In this document: positions 1 to 7,725 of the stretch, piece after piece
Layout of the letters: every line of letters begins with the position of its first letter
How positions within the stretch are numbered: position 1 is the stretch's first letter
Assembly (NCBI GenBank): GCA_947452415.1
Contig: CANGCT010000025.1
Location: forward strand, 1-32,356
Source: Flavobacteriaceae bacterium
GTDB taxonomy: Bacteria; Bacteroidota; Bacteroidia; Flavobacteriales; Flavobacteriaceae
Length of the DNA: 32,356 nucleotides
Direction: 5' to 3'
Program-made: the position numbers and the translations under genes
Notes under the pieces: generated by a model
Database searches by the model: none
What the model saw: the letters and a program-made list of their open reading frames with translations, nothing else
Told to the model about the DNA's origin: nothing

Positions 1-45
1 ATCGAACAACTTCCCGACGGAAAAAGAAGGTTGGTATTAGTGTAA
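1..45 (+). CDS. 3' end of an upstream gene, possibly tsaE
   Basis: The first 45 bases are an open frame coding for 14 residues (IEQLPDGKRRLVLV) followed by a TAA stop. The rest of the gene lies outside the window. The pattern, an acidic/charged turn followed by a short hydrophobic strand, fits the C-terminus of the TsaE ATPase of the tRNA t6A synthesis complex. As I recall, tsaE often precedes this alanine dehydrogenase homologue in Flavobacteriaceae. That identification is an inference from 14 residues and remembered gene order; it could be another protein. Confidence 0.4.
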   Translation: MEQLPDGKRRLVLV

Positions 46-48
46 AAA

Positions 49-56
49 TATTTTTG
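49..56 (+). promoter_or_regulatory. -7 promoter element for the alanine dehydrogenase homologue
   Basis: TATTTTTG matches the Bacteroidota -7 consensus TAnnTTTG. A TTG lies 15 bases upstream, somewhat closer than usual for a -33 element. Transcription would start near base 61-63, which makes the TTG codon at 61 unlikely as a start and favours the ATG at 85. Confidence 0.45.
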
Positions 57-84
57 TAACTTGTGCCATAATTTATTGGAAACT

Positions 85-1278
85 ATGGCGCTTACTCCAT
101 TTACAAAACAACAATTACTTCCTCAAGAAGAAAAACTAGAAATTGCTCGTCATAAAAGCGAGTTATTTATTGGCATCCCTAAAGAAACAAGTTACCAAGA
201 ACGACGCATTTGCTTGACACCCGATGCGGTGCAATCGCTTACGGCGCATAGACATCGCATTTTGATGGAATCTGGTGCTGGAGAAAGTTCTAGTTACAGC
301 GACAAAGAATACAGCGATGCAGGTGCCGAAATTACACAAGATACTAAAAAGGTTTTTTCGTGTCCAACACTTTTAAAAGTGGAGCCACCTACTTTGGCTG
401 AGATTGAAATGATGCAATCAAATGCTATAATCATTTCGGCTATACAATTGAAAACCAGAAAGAAAGAATACTTTGAAGCGCTTACGCAAAAGAAAATCAC
501 AGCCTTAGCATTTGAATACATAAAAGATGAAGATGGCTCCTACCCTGCAGTAAAATCTTTAAGCGAGATTGCAGGCACAGCATCCATATTAATTGCAGCC
601 GAATTGATGATTAACCAACAATTTGGAAAAGGTTTATTATTCGGAAATATTACCGGAGTCCCTCCTACCGAAGTAGTAATTATTGGTGCTGGAACCGTTG
701 GCGAATTTGCCGCAAAATCTGCTATCGGACTAGGAGCTAGCGTAAAAGTTTTTGATAATTCAATTACAAAATTGCGTAGATTACAGAATAATTTAAACGA
801 ACGAATTTTTACTTCTACTATACAACCCAAAGCATTGTTGAAAGCTTTACGTCGTTGCGATGTTGCTATAGGTGCGATGCGTGGCAAAGAAAGATGCCCA
901 ATTGTAGTTACCGAAACTATGGTAGAACACATGAAAAAAGGCGCTGTAATTGTGGATGTTAGTATTGATACTGGAGGCTGTTTTGAAACTTCGGAAATCA
1001 CCACTCATGAAAAACCAACCTTTATAAAAAATAATGTAATTCATTATTGTGTTCCTAATATTCCGTCGCGCTATTCTAAAACGGCTTCGCTTTCTATAAG
1101 TAATATTATAACTCCCTATTTACTTCAAATTGCAGAAGATGGTGGAATAGAAAGTTCTCTTCGTTGCAATAATGGCTTAAAAAATGGTGTCTATTTATAC
1201 CACGGAATTTTAACTAACATAGCCATAGGCGATTGGTTTAACTTGAGTGTTAGCGATATAAATTTAATCGTTTTTTAA
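85..1278 (+). CDS. Alanine dehydrogenase / PntA-like family protein
   Basis: This 397-residue protein belongs to the alanine dehydrogenase / transhydrogenase-alpha family. It has the N-terminal GIPKE motif (residues 30-34), the arginine equivalent to Arg15 (residue 41) and a Rossmann nucleotide-binding loop GAGTVG (201-206). The aspartate equivalent to Mycobacterium Asp270 is present at residue 295 in SIDTGG. The residues aligned with catalytic Lys75 and His96 are instead Glu100 and Gln121; their spacing to each other and to Asp295 (21 and 195 residues) matches the Mycobacterium enzyme exactly, so the alignment is firm. Cofactor binding is likely retained, but alanine dehydrogenase activity is doubtful. 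The ATG at 85 is preferred over a TTG at 61 because a -7 element lies at 49-56. Orthologues are usually annotated as alanine dehydrogenase (ald). Confidence 0.85.
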   Translation: MALTPFTKQQLLPQEEKLEIARHKSELFIGIPKETSYQERRICLTPDAVQSLTAHRHRILMESGAGESSSYSDKEYSDAGAEITQDTKKVFSCPTLLKVEPPTLAEIEMMQSNAIIISAIQLKTRKKEYFEALTQKKITALAFEYIKDEDGSYPAVKSLSEIAGTASILIAAELMINQQFGKGLLFGNITGVPPTEVVIIGAGTVGEFAAKSAIGLGASVKVFDNSITKLRRLQNNLNERIFTSTIQPKALLKALRRCDVAIGAMRGKERCPIVVTETMVEHMKKGAVIVDVSIDTGGCFETSEITTHEKPTFIKNNVIHYCVPNIPSRYSKTASLSISNIITPYLLQIAEDGGIESSLRCNNGLKNGVYLYHGILTNIAIGDWFNLSVSDINLIVF

Positions 1279-1312
1279 TAAATAGCATTCCAAAATATTG
1301 CTGTGTTTAGTT

Positions 1313-1320
1313 TACATTTG
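1313..1320 (+). promoter_or_regulatory. -7 promoter element for the DUF4258 gene
   Basis: TACATTTG is a perfect match to TAnnTTTG, 17 bases before the ATG at 1338. No TTG lies at the expected -33 spacing. The element suggests the DUF4258 gene can be transcribed separately from the gene before it. Confidence 0.45.
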
Positions 1321-1337
1321 TAGAAATAAAAATTATA

Positions 1338-1715
1338 ATGAAGTTTTACCAACGTTTTGCCTACTATTTAATAGGATTAGTAATTGGAAGTTTTTTTGTT
1401 GCCGCTATATTATCTGGAAAAGATACCCGTTGTAACTATTTTCCAAATGCACGAGTATTAAATGATTTAAGAAATAAACCATTTAATTATAGCATAGAGG
1501 CTTCCCGGAAATTATCGGAAGATTGGATTGATACTCTCGATATTAAAAATACCCTTACCTATGGTGACGTAGATTTTGATAAAAGTAATATTCCGTACCA
1601 AAAAGGAAAACTTTATATCATTCAAGGACAAACTGCTAAAAAAGACACTATTACTTTAAGAGTTATTAATTACCCTAGCAAGGCGGTTTTAGAAGATATT
1701 ATTCGTAAAAAATAA
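1338..1715 (+). CDS. DUF4258 domain-containing protein
   Basis: A 125-residue protein with one N-terminal hydrophobic segment (about residues 8-26), probably a membrane anchor or uncleaved signal. The rest resembles DUF4258: a basic SIEASRKLSEDWID stretch predicted as a helix, then short strands ending in a hydrophobic ITLRVINYP segment. Function is unknown; the DUF4258 fold is reported to resemble small RNase-like toxin folds, but nothing here supports toxin activity. It follows the alanine dehydrogenase homologue by 59 bases and has its own -7 element. It converges with nnrD, leaving only three bases between the two stop codons and no terminator. The ATG at 1338 fits both the hydrophobic N-terminus and the promoter. 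Confidence 0.75.
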   Translation: MKFYQRFAYYLIGLVIGSFFVAAILSGKDTRCNYFPNARVLNDLRNKPFNYSIEASRKLSEDWIDTLDIKNTLTYGDVDFDKSNIPYQKGKLYIIQGQTAKKDTITLRVINYPSKAVLEDIIRKK

Positions 1716-1718
1716 TTG

Positions 1719-2582
1719 CTATTCTTCTATTACAATTATCCTTTCTTTGTCCAAACTTAAAAATGCTTTTCCGAGGTACCTAATAATATCCGAAGCAATA
1801 AAAGATTGGTAACCCGTTTCTGGCAAAGCGATATCTGCAGTCAATCCGTGAAGGAAAACTCCCAAAATAGCCGCATTCAAACTAGAATATTTTTGAGCAA
1901 TCAAACTAGTTATTATTCCGGTTAAAACATCCCCACTTCCCGCAGTGGCAAGCGCAGGATTTCCGGTGGTATTTTTAAATATTGTAGTCCCATCCACAAT
2001 TAAAGTTGGTGCCCCTTTTACTACTATAATAGCATCTATATCCAATGATAATTGAATGGTTTTTTCTAATTTTTCTTCTAAAGTTTGCCAAGGCCCAATA
2101 AGTCGTTCCAATTCTTTTGGATGTGGAGTTAAGATGGATTTTTTAGGAACAAATGCACTCCAATTTTTATTCATTGATAGAATATTTAATCCATCGGCAT
2201 CAATTACTAAAGGAAGTTTATTGCTTTCAAGAAATTGATGAAATGCAAATTGAGTAGCTTTTTCTGTACCTAATCCCATTCCTATTCCAATAGCATCCGG
2301 CTTAATTAGGAAATCTATTTTTTCAATAGCAGTATTTGCTTCATCGGTAATAACCATTACTTCTGGAATTGTAATTTGAACAATTTCATAACCGCATTTC
2401 GGAATAAATGCTGTTACCAATCCGCAACCACTTTTTAAAGCAGCTTTACTAGACAAGCCTACCGAACCTATTTTTCCATAACTTCCACCAATAAGTAAGA
2501 CATGACCTTGAATTCCTTTATGGGTATCAATGGCAATTGGTTGGTAAATTTCTGAAATTAATTCGCGAGATATTGTAATCAT
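1719..2582 (-). CDS. nnrD: ADP-dependent NAD(P)H-hydrate dehydratase
   Basis: NnrD repairs damaged NADH and NADPH by dehydrating the S-hydrate with ADP, in the cytoplasm. The 287 residues cover only the ribokinase-like dehydratase domain. Visible motifs are [12 protein letters not shown] near 29-40, VIDADGLN at 126-133, TPHPKE at 152-157 and the nucleotide-binding GSGDVLTG at 215-222. The NnrE epimerase domain that is fused in the E. coli YjeF-type protein is absent, so epimerase activity must come from elsewhere or be missing. The gene is alone on its strand between plus-strand neighbours, and its stop lies three bases from that of the DUF4258 gene. Assignment is secure from the motifs. Confidence 0.9.
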   Translation of the reverse strand: MITISRELISEIYQPIAIDTHKGIQGHVLLIGGSYGKIGSVGLSSKAALKSGCGLVTAFIPKCGYEIVQITIPEVMVITDEANTAIEKIDFLIKPDAIGIGMGLGTEKATQFAFHQFLESNKLPLVIDADGLNILSMNKNWSAFVPKKSILTPHPKELERLIGPWQTLEEKLEKTIQLSLDIDAIIVVKGAPTLIVDGTTIFKNTTGNPALATAGSGDVLTGIITSLIAQKYSSLNAAILGVFLHGLTADIALPETGYQSFIASDIIRYLGKAFLSLDKERIIVIEE

Positions 2583-2759
2583 TTTTAAATTTTTATCAAA
2601 TTTGAATCTGGATAATACTATAAATTTAAGGATAAAATTGCAATTTGAAAGAATATCTATTAATATATTTTAATAGTAATAAAATGAGGTGTCTTTTTGA
2701 TTTAGATTCTCCAAAAAATACTAATTTAGCAATTCGAACAAACAAACAATCTTAGGATA

Positions 2760-3842
2760 ATGAAAAATACCGCTTTATCGCACATTCATGAAAGTTTAGG
2801 GGCTAAAATGGTTCCGTTTGCAGGATACAATATGCCTGTGCAATACGAAGGAGTTAATGCAGAACACGAAACCGTTAGAACTGCTGTTGGAGTTTTTGAT
2901 GTTTCGCACATGGGAGAATTCTTTTTAAAAGGAGAAAATGCTTTGGCTTTAATTCAAAAGGTTACTTCTAACGATGCTTCTAAATTAGTAGACGGAAAAG
3001 CACAATATTCTTGTTTACCTAATAATGATGGCGGAATTGTAGACGATTTAATTGTTTATAAAATTGCCGATAACGATTATATGTTAGTCGTTAATGCTTC
3101 CAATATTGATAAAGATTGGAATTGGATTTCTTCGCACAACGACTTAGGGGTGGAAATGACAAATGCATCTGACGGATATTCACTTTTGGCTATACAAGGA
3201 CCTAGAGCCGCTGCTGCAATGCAAGCTTTAACCAGCATCGATTTAGTAAACATGCCTTACTACTCGTTTCAAATTGGAGATTTTGCAGGAATACAAAACG
3301 TAACTATTTCCGCTACTGGATATACCGGTTCTGGTGGATTTGAAATTTATTTTAAAAATGAAGATGCAGAAACTATTTGGAATAAAATTTTTGAAGCTGG
3401 AGCAGCATTCGGCATCCAACCAATTGGCTTAGCTGCAAGAGATACATTACGTTTGGAAATGGGTTTCTGCTTGTACGGAAACGATATTAACGACACTACC
3501 TCTCCTATTGAAGCTGGATTGGGTTGGATTACCAAATTCGATAAAGAATTTACTAATTCGGCTAACCTAAAAGCACAAAAAGAAGCTGGTGTTACTAAAA
3601 AGCTAGTAGGTTTTGAATTAATTGAAAGAGGAATTCCACGTCACGATTATGAAATTGTAGATGCTGATGGAAATAACATCGGAATTGTAACTTCTGGAAC
3701 CATGGCTCCTAGCCTTGGAAAAGGAATTGGAATGGGATATGTAAAAACTGAATTTGCAGCTGTGGATAGCGAAATATTCATCCAGATACGAAATAACAAA
3801 ATTGCTGCAAAAGTAGTGAAAATGCCATTTTACAAGAAATAA
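2760..3842 (+). CDS. gcvT: Glycine cleavage system aminomethyltransferase (T protein)
   Basis: GcvT transfers the methylene group from the aminomethyl-lipoyl H protein to tetrahydrofolate and releases ammonia, as part of the glycine cleavage system in the cytoplasm. The 360-residue length is typical. The N-terminal [11 protein letters not shown] and FDVSHMGEF motifs, the central [12 protein letters not shown] motif, [15 protein letters not shown], and the C-terminal barrel with GMGYVK are all present. The ATG at 2760 starts directly at the conserved N-terminus. No other glycine cleavage genes (gcvH, gcvP) are in the window, so this component is encoded on its own. The stop codon runs straight into the repeat-rich intergenic region ahead of yebC. 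Confidence 0.95.
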   Translation: MKNTALSHIHESLGAKMVPFAGYNMPVQYEGVNAEHETVRTAVGVFDVSHMGEFFLKGENALALIQKVTSNDASKLVDGKAQYSCLPNNDGGIVDDLIVYKIADNDYMLVVNASNIDKDWNWISSHNDLGVEMTNASDGYSLLAIQGPRAAAAMQALTSIDLVNMPYYSFQIGDFAGIQNVTISATGYTGSGGFEIYFKNEDAETIWNKIFEAGAAFGIQPIGLAARDTLRLEMGFCLYGNDINDTTSPIEAGLGWITKFDKEFTNSANLKAQKEAGVTKKLVGFELIERGIPRHDYEIVDADGNNIGIVTSGTMAPSLGKGIGMGYVKTEFAAVDSEIFIQIRNNKIAAKVVKMPFYKK

Positions 3843-3876
3843 TCAATATCAAAAACAATGGCAATGACAAAATTCA
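3841..3876 (+). repeat. Degenerate inverted copy of the 19-bp repeat
   Basis: The reverse complement of this stretch resembles two successive units of the array that follows. AATCAATATC (3841-3850) is exactly complementary to GATATTGATT found in the array units, and CAATGGC (3857-3863) is complementary to GCCATTG at 4005-4011. A transcript reading out of gcvT could therefore fold against the array. Confidence 0.55.
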
Positions 3877-3892
3877 AAATTCAATTTTAAAG

Positions 3893-4011
3893 ATTGATAT
3901 TGATTTTTTAACATTGATATTGATTTTTGACATTGATAATGATTTTTGACATTGATATTGATTTTTGACATTGATATTGATTTTTGACATTGATATTGAT
4001 TTTTGCCATTG
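3893..4011 (+). repeat. Tandem array of six 19-bp units
   Basis: Six consecutive units of ATTGATATTGATTTTTGAC begin at 3893, 3913, 3932, 3951, 3970 and 3989, and a short partial seventh unit follows. The first unit is 20 bp with an AA in place of GA, the third has one substitution (TAAT for TATT), and the sixth ends in GCC. There are no spacers, so this is not a CRISPR array. The last unit supplies the TTG (3996-3998) placed 20 bases before the yebC -7 element. Confidence 0.95.
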
Positions 4012-4018
4012 AAAATCT

Positions 4019-4026
4019 TACATTTG
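4019..4026 (+). promoter_or_regulatory. -7 promoter element for yebC
   Basis: TACATTTG matches TAnnTTTG perfectly. A TTG at 3996-3998, inside the last tandem repeat unit, is 20 bases upstream, within the 17-23 base spacing known for Flavobacterium. The leader before the ATG at 4065 would be about 32-35 bases. Confidence 0.6.
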
Positions 4027-4064
4027 CACTCATAAATTTATTTAAGTTTTAGAATCATACAGAA

Positions 4065-4781
4065 ATGGGAAGAGCATTCGAATTTAGAAAAGGAAGAAAA
4101 ATGAAACGTTGGTCAGCAATGGCTAAAGCGTTTACTCGTATTGGAAAAGATATTGTAATGGCTGTAAAAGAAGGCGGTCCTAATCCGGATGCCAACTCTC
4201 GTTTACGAGCCGTTATCCAAAATGCAAAGGCAGCAAACATGCCTAAAGAAAATGTAGAACGTGCTATTAAAAAAGCAACCGACAAAGATACTGCCAACTA
4301 TAAAGAGCAACTTTTTGAAGGATATGCACCACACGGAATTGCGCTTTTAATAGAAACTGCAACCGACAATAACAACCGTACGGTTGCAAACATTAGAAGT
4401 TATTTTAATAAATGTAACGGAACTATGGGTACCCAAGGTTCGGTGGAATTTATGTTTGACCATACTTGTAATTTTCGAATTCCAAATACCAATGTAGACA
4501 TTGAAGAAATGGAATTAGAATTTATTGATTTTGGTGCCGAAGAAATTTTTGCCGATGAAGACGGAATTTTAATCTATGCCCCATTCGAAAGTTTTGGTGC
4601 CATTCAAAAAGAATTAGAATCTCGTGGTATCGAAATTCTATCTTCTGGATTTGAACGAATTCCACAAATTACTAAAAAACTTACAGAGGTTGAAATTGCC
4701 GATGTTGAAAAATTAATAGAAAAAATAGAGGAAGACGATGACGTGATGAATGTGTATCACACGATGGACGAATCGGAATAA
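4065..4781 (+). CDS. yebC: YebC/PmpR (TACO1) family protein
   Basis: A 238-residue member of the YebC/TACO1 family. These cytoplasmic proteins were long annotated as transcriptional regulators, and recent work links them to relief of ribosome stalling at proline stretches. The sequence starts MGRAFEFRKGRKMKRW, the variant N-terminus typical of Bacteroidota in place of MAGHSKW. It continues with the conserved NPDANSRLRAVIQNAKAANMP block and the GTMGTQGSVEFMF motif, and has an acidic C-terminal tail. Upstream lies a strong -7 element next to a tandem repeat array, so expression may depend on the array. The LETM1-related gene follows after 49 bases and has its own candidate promoter. Confidence 0.9.
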   Translation: MGRAFEFRKGRKMKRWSAMAKAFTRIGKDIVMAVKEGGPNPDANSRLRAVIQNAKAANMPKENVERAIKKATDKDTANYKEQLFEGYAPHGIALLIETATDNNNRTVANIRSYFNKCNGTMGTQGSVEFMFDHTCNFRIPNTNVDIEEMELEFIDFGAEEIFADEDGILIYAPFESFGAIQKELESRGIEILSSGFERIPQITKKLTEVEIADVEKLIEKIEEDDDVMNVYHTMDESE

Positions 4782-4805
4782 ACTCTTAAACATAATAACA
4801 TATCC

Positions 4806-4813
4806 TAGATTTG
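4806..4813 (+). promoter_or_regulatory. -7 promoter element for the LETM1-related gene
   Basis: TAGATTTG matches TAnnTTTG, 17 bases before the ATG at 4831. No clear -33 TTG was found. It supports the start at 4831 rather than the in-frame ATG at 4750, which overlaps yebC. Confidence 0.45.
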
Positions 4814-4830
4814 TAATTCAATTTAGAACA

Positions 4831-6024
4831 ATGATAAACCCATCGGCAAATGGCTGGATAGACAAGTATTTTCTGGAACAAACAAATTCGTTCCCAAATT
4901 TTACTTTAGATAGTTTATCCTTTTACAAAAACATTCGCCAAACTGGATTTATATATGGACATATTATTAGCATCAAAAGCAATCCCGAATTATCTATTAA
5001 TCAATGGAAATCGGAAGAAACATCTAAAATTTCTTTAGTTGCCACATTATTAAGTACTTACTTTTATTCTACAAAAGAATCTAATTCGGCAGATTTTATA
5101 AAAAAAACAGTTGATTTTTACCAAAAAATGACTCCTAAAGGTTTTGGTTTTTGGGATAAAATAATTCCATCATCGGCTAGTTCCAAATTAGAAACTCTAA
5201 TAGAGGAAAGAGTGCAAACTAATAAGGACATTATTAGTAAAAACTTCTCCCACATTGTTACCAATGCTCTACTTTTTGTGGATGCTTTAGCTTTTCGACA
5301 TTTTTTATTAGAAGGTGAAATTCCAGATAAATATTTAAAGAAAATTGAAGAATCAATTATAAGTTTGGTGTCTTTTGCATTACAAATAAAGACTGTAAAA
5401 TCACTAAACGATGCTTTACTTATAAAACTTTTTGAAGCTTCACTTCGATATACTAAATTTTCAAAAGTTAATATCCAAACATTGGAACAACTTGATTTAG
5501 GATATTTTAAAGACGATTTAGAAAAATATTATCTGTTGGATTTAGCGGGATTAACCCTTTGGAATGATGGTGAAATAGAAAATGAAGAAGCGTATTTCCT
5601 TCATAAAATTGCTTCTGAATTGAATCTTTCTGATACGTTTGTATCAGAGAGTATCTTAGATATTACGAATTTTATTACTAAGTATAAATCTGAAATTCAG
5701 TATTTTAACTATTCTAATCCCGTAAAGCATTTTTATGACCAAACCACCACTGGAGTTCAACTATTGATTAAACGAAATAAAAAACGTTTAACTAAAGAAA
5801 TTATAGAGAGTAAAGAATTAATGCTACTTCTATTGCAATCTACCAAAAGAGATTTAGATGCAACAGAAAAAAAGAAAGTGAAAAAACAATTGCTAGACAT
5901 TTGTAAAAGCATACCATCCTTGACCATTTTTTTACTTCCAGGAGGTAGCCTACTTTTGCCACTGTTTATAAAATTCATACCACAATTATTACCTTCGGCT
6001 TTTAATGAAAATTTAGAGGATTAA
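4831..6024 (+). CDS. LETM1-related biofilm-associated family protein
   Basis: A 397-residue protein. Most of it is predicted helical, and about residues 361-391 form a hydrophobic, proline-containing segment (IPSLTIFLLPGG followed by LLLPLFIKFIPQLLP). That segment resembles the LETM1 domain core of mitochondrial ion-exchange proteins. I recognise it as the family annotated LETM1-related biofilm-associated protein in Flavobacteriaceae; its biochemical role is not established. The chosen start, MINPSANGW, leaves the frame clear of yebC and sits just after a -7 element; extending to 4750 would overlap yebC by 32 bases. The gene converges with the carbonic anhydrase gene at 6273 across an AT-rich gap. 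Confidence 0.7.
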   Translation: MINPSANGWIDKYFLEQTNSFPNFTLDSLSFYKNIRQTGFIYGHIISIKSNPELSINQWKSEETSKISLVATLLSTYFYSTKESNSADFIKKTVDFYQKMTPKGFGFWDKIIPSSASSKLETLIEERVQTNKDIISKNFSHIVTNALLFVDALAFRHFLLEGEIPDKYLKKIEESIISLVSFALQIKTVKSLNDALLIKLFEASLRYTKFSKVNIQTLEQLDLGYFKDDLEKYYLLDLAGLTLWNDGEIENEEAYFLHKIASELNLSDTFVSESILDITNFITKYKSEIQYFNYSNPVKHFYDQTTTGVQLLIKRNKKRLTKEIIESKELMLLLLQSTKRDLDATEKKKVKKQLLDICKSIPSLTIFLLPGGSLLLPLFIKFIPQLLPSAFNENLED

Positions 6025-6054
6025 ATAATTTAGTACTTGATATTTATTTCCTTA

Positions 6055-6070
6055 TTGTAAATATTTACAA
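6055..6070. repeat. 16-bp perfect palindrome
   Basis: TTGTAAATATTTACAA reads the same on both strands. It lies between two convergent genes, 30 bases after the LETM1-related stop codon, in a roughly 190-base AT-rich stretch with no gene. Its form is that of a dimeric regulator operator, but no promoter is adjacent, so it may only help fold the 3' end of a transcript. Confidence 0.4.
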
Positions 6071-6216
6071 AATATCCTTTTTTATTAAAAAAGTAAATTT
6101 CTTTTTAAATAGAATATATTTCTTTAATTTATCTTTAATGTAAATTATATAAAATTTCATAACTATTAAATAATAGCAATTGCTCTTATTTTCAATACTT
6201 TATAAACTATATTGAT

Positions 6217-6251
6217 AAAAAAAAGCTTCAGTAGTTTTTAATTATTGAAGC
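6217..6251 (-). terminator. Intrinsic terminator of the minus-strand carbonic anhydrase
   Basis: On the minus strand GCTTCA and TGAAGC form a 6-bp stem around a 15-base loop, followed directly by a run of eight T. It starts about 20 bases after the stop codon of the gene at 6273-6911. Confidence 0.65.
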
Positions 6252-6272
6252 GTTTAGGTGGTAAAAGATATA

Positions 6273-6911
6273 TTATTTGAAATACAATTGATAGACTTCG
6301 TCTAAATCTTTATTAGAACTAAAATTCACATTTAAATCCGTTACAAATCCAGAATTCAATCCGTAAGCCCAACCATGTAAAGTTACCTCCTGTCCGATTC
6401 TCCAAGCAGCTTGAACGATTGAAGTTTTAGCCAAATCAAATACCTGTTCTTTTACATTTAGTTCCACAAAAGCATTGAAACGATCATTTTCATCTACAAT
6501 TGAATCTAAATAGAGATTGTGCAAACGATAAACGTCTTTTATATGTCGAATCCAGTTGTCGATAATCCCAATAGAATCGTTTCCCATCGCAGCCTTAATA
6601 CCTCCACAACCGTAATGTCCACATACGATTACGTGTTTCACTTTTAAAACATTTACAGCATAATCCAAAACACTCAACATATTCATATCGCTATGAATAA
6701 CCATGTTAGCTATGTTTCTATGAACAAAAACTTCTCCTGGTTTTGCGCCAATAATTTCGTTTGCTGGGACTCTACTATCTGAACAACCAATCCACAAAAG
6801 TGGTGGATTTTGTCCTTTGGATAAATCCTTAAAATATTCTGAATCAGTAGCCAATTGACTTTCAACCCATTTCTTATTATTTTCTATAAGATTTTTATAA
6901 AAATTACTCAT
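6273..6911 (-). CDS. Beta-carbonic anhydrase (first copy)
   Basis: This 212-residue enzyme interconverts CO2 and bicarbonate, probably in the cytoplasm since no signal peptide is seen. Zinc ligands and catalytic residues of beta-class enzymes are visible: Cys43, Asp45 and Arg47 in CSDSR, then His99 and Cys102 in GHYGCGG. The length and the VFVHRNIANMV motif fit the E. coli Can-like branch. It is the last gene of a minus-strand cluster encoding a SulP transporter, a DUF2490 protein and another carbonic anhydrase. The 126-base gap before it holds terminator-like hairpins and a -7 element (6968-6975), so it is probably also transcribed on its own. A hairpin with a T run follows the stop. Confidence 0.93.
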   Translation of the reverse strand: MSNFYKNLIENNKKWVESQLATDSEYFKDLSKGQNPPLLWIGCSDSRVPANEIIGAKPGEVFVHRNIANMVIHSDMNMLSVLDYAVNVLKVKHVIVCGHYGCGGIKAAMGNDSIGIIDNWIRHIKDVYRLHNLYLDSIVDENDRFNAFVELNVKEQVFDLAKTSIVQAAWRIGQEVTLHGWAYGLNSGFVTDLNVNFSSNKDLDEVYQLYFK

Positions 6912-6967
6912 AATTATTGTAATTGTTAATCTGATTAATTTGAATTATTAGATTTTCCAATAAAATT

Positions 6968-6975
6968 CAAATATA
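6968..6975 (-). promoter_or_regulatory. -7 promoter element for the first carbonic anhydrase
   Basis: On the minus strand TATATTTG matches TAnnTTTG. A minus-strand TTG (CAA at 6998-7000) lies 22 bases upstream. The leader to the ATG at 6911 would be about 50 bases. It sits just beyond the hairpin that follows the second carbonic anhydrase gene. Confidence 0.5.
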
Positions 6976-6985
6976 AAAATAAAAA

Positions 6986-7027
6986 ATCCATTAACCACAA
7001 TAAAGTTAATGCTTATGATTAATGGAT
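6986..7027 (-). terminator. Terminator or attenuator hairpin between the carbonic anhydrase genes
   Basis: ATCCATTAA (6986-6994) and TTAATGGAT (7019-7027) are a perfect 9-bp inverted repeat about 11 bases after the stop of the upstream gene. On the minus strand a T-rich run follows. An alternative shorter hairpin, CATTAAC with GTTAATG, uses the same 3' arm, so two structures compete for it. Confidence 0.55.
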
Positions 7028-7037
7028 GTATATATTT

Positions 7038-7721
7038 CTAGTATCTTAATTCAGCTACAGAAAAATTTGGGTTATTGTCATCTTTTATAAATTCAACATC
7101 ACTATAGAAAGTTACTTCTCCTGTTTCTATATTGTGCATTGCTCCTACTATACCAATTTCCCCATTTTCAACCATTTGTTCTAAAATAAAACTTCTTTCA
7201 ATTATATTTTTAACACTACGTTTCACATTTATTTCAGCAACATTTTCAACAAATGGCGAATTATTTGCATTTCTGTCTGTTACTGTTTGCTTTTCTTGAT
7301 AAACAGCAGGTTGAATTTTAGATAATAATTCGGTAAGATTTCCCATTTCTACATGATCACAAGCCCCTTTTACAGCGCCACATTTACTATGTCCTAAAAC
7401 CACAACAAGTTTGGATCCAGCTACTTTACATGCAAATTCCATACTTCCTAAGATATCTGTATTAACGATATTTCCAGCTATTCTCACAGAAAAAACATCA
7501 CCTAATCCTTGGTCAAAAATCAGTTCTGCTGAGGTTCTGCTATCTATACAACTCAAAATTGTTGCAAAAGGCCATTGTCCATCACGAGTGTCATTTACTT
7601 GTTCTAGTAAATCTCTATGTGCCTTAAGATTATTTACAAATCTATTATTTCCTTCTTTTAATATTTCTAAAGCTTTTCTTGGTGTAATTGAAGCTTGTAA
7701 TTCTTTATTTAATGTTTTCAT
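7038..7721 (-). CDS. Beta-carbonic anhydrase (second copy)
   Basis: A 227-residue beta-class carbonic anhydrase. The active-site residues are intact: Cys58, Asp60 and Arg62 in CIDSR, and His111 and Cys114 in GHSKCGAVKGA. It is only distantly similar to the neighbouring enzyme, with a different N-terminal arm and an extra segment after the second metal motif, so the pair is not a recent duplication. No signal peptide is visible, which places it in the cytoplasm. It lies four bases after the DUF2490 gene, clearly in the same transcription unit as the SulP transporter. It would convert imported bicarbonate or trap CO2; that role is inferred from the neighbours. Confidence 0.92.
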   Translation of the reverse strand: MKTLNKELQASITPRKALEILKEGNNRFVNNLKAHRDLLEQVNDTRDGQWPFATILSCIDSRTSAELIFDQGLGDVFSVRIAGNIVNTDILGSMEFACKVAGSKLVVVLGHSKCGAVKGACDHVEMGNLTELLSKIQPAVYQEKQTVTDRNANNSPFVENVAEINVKRSVKNIIERSFILEQMVENGEIGIVGAMHNIETGEVTFYSDVEFIKDDNNPNFSVAELRY

Positions 7722-7725
7722 ATTT

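Noticed and set aside
61..84. TTG codon at 61 as the start of the alanine dehydrogenase homologue
   Set aside because: It would leave no room for a leader after the -7 element at 49-56, and the family N-terminus begins later; ATG at 85 fits better.
540..1004. Long minus-strand open frame inside the alanine dehydrogenase gene
   Set aside because: It is antisense to a conserved gene, has no recognisable protein features and no promoter; a shadow frame. The same applies to other frames inside genes, for example 19555-19947 and 27828-28145.
2583..2759. Glycine riboswitch upstream of gcvT
   Set aside because: The 177-base gap is AT-rich and lacks the paired GG-rich aptamer elements; no supporting structure could be seen.
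3893..4011. CRISPR-like array from regularly repeated units
   Set aside because: The units are contiguous with no spacers, only 19 bp long, and no cas gene is nearby. It is a plain tandem repeat.
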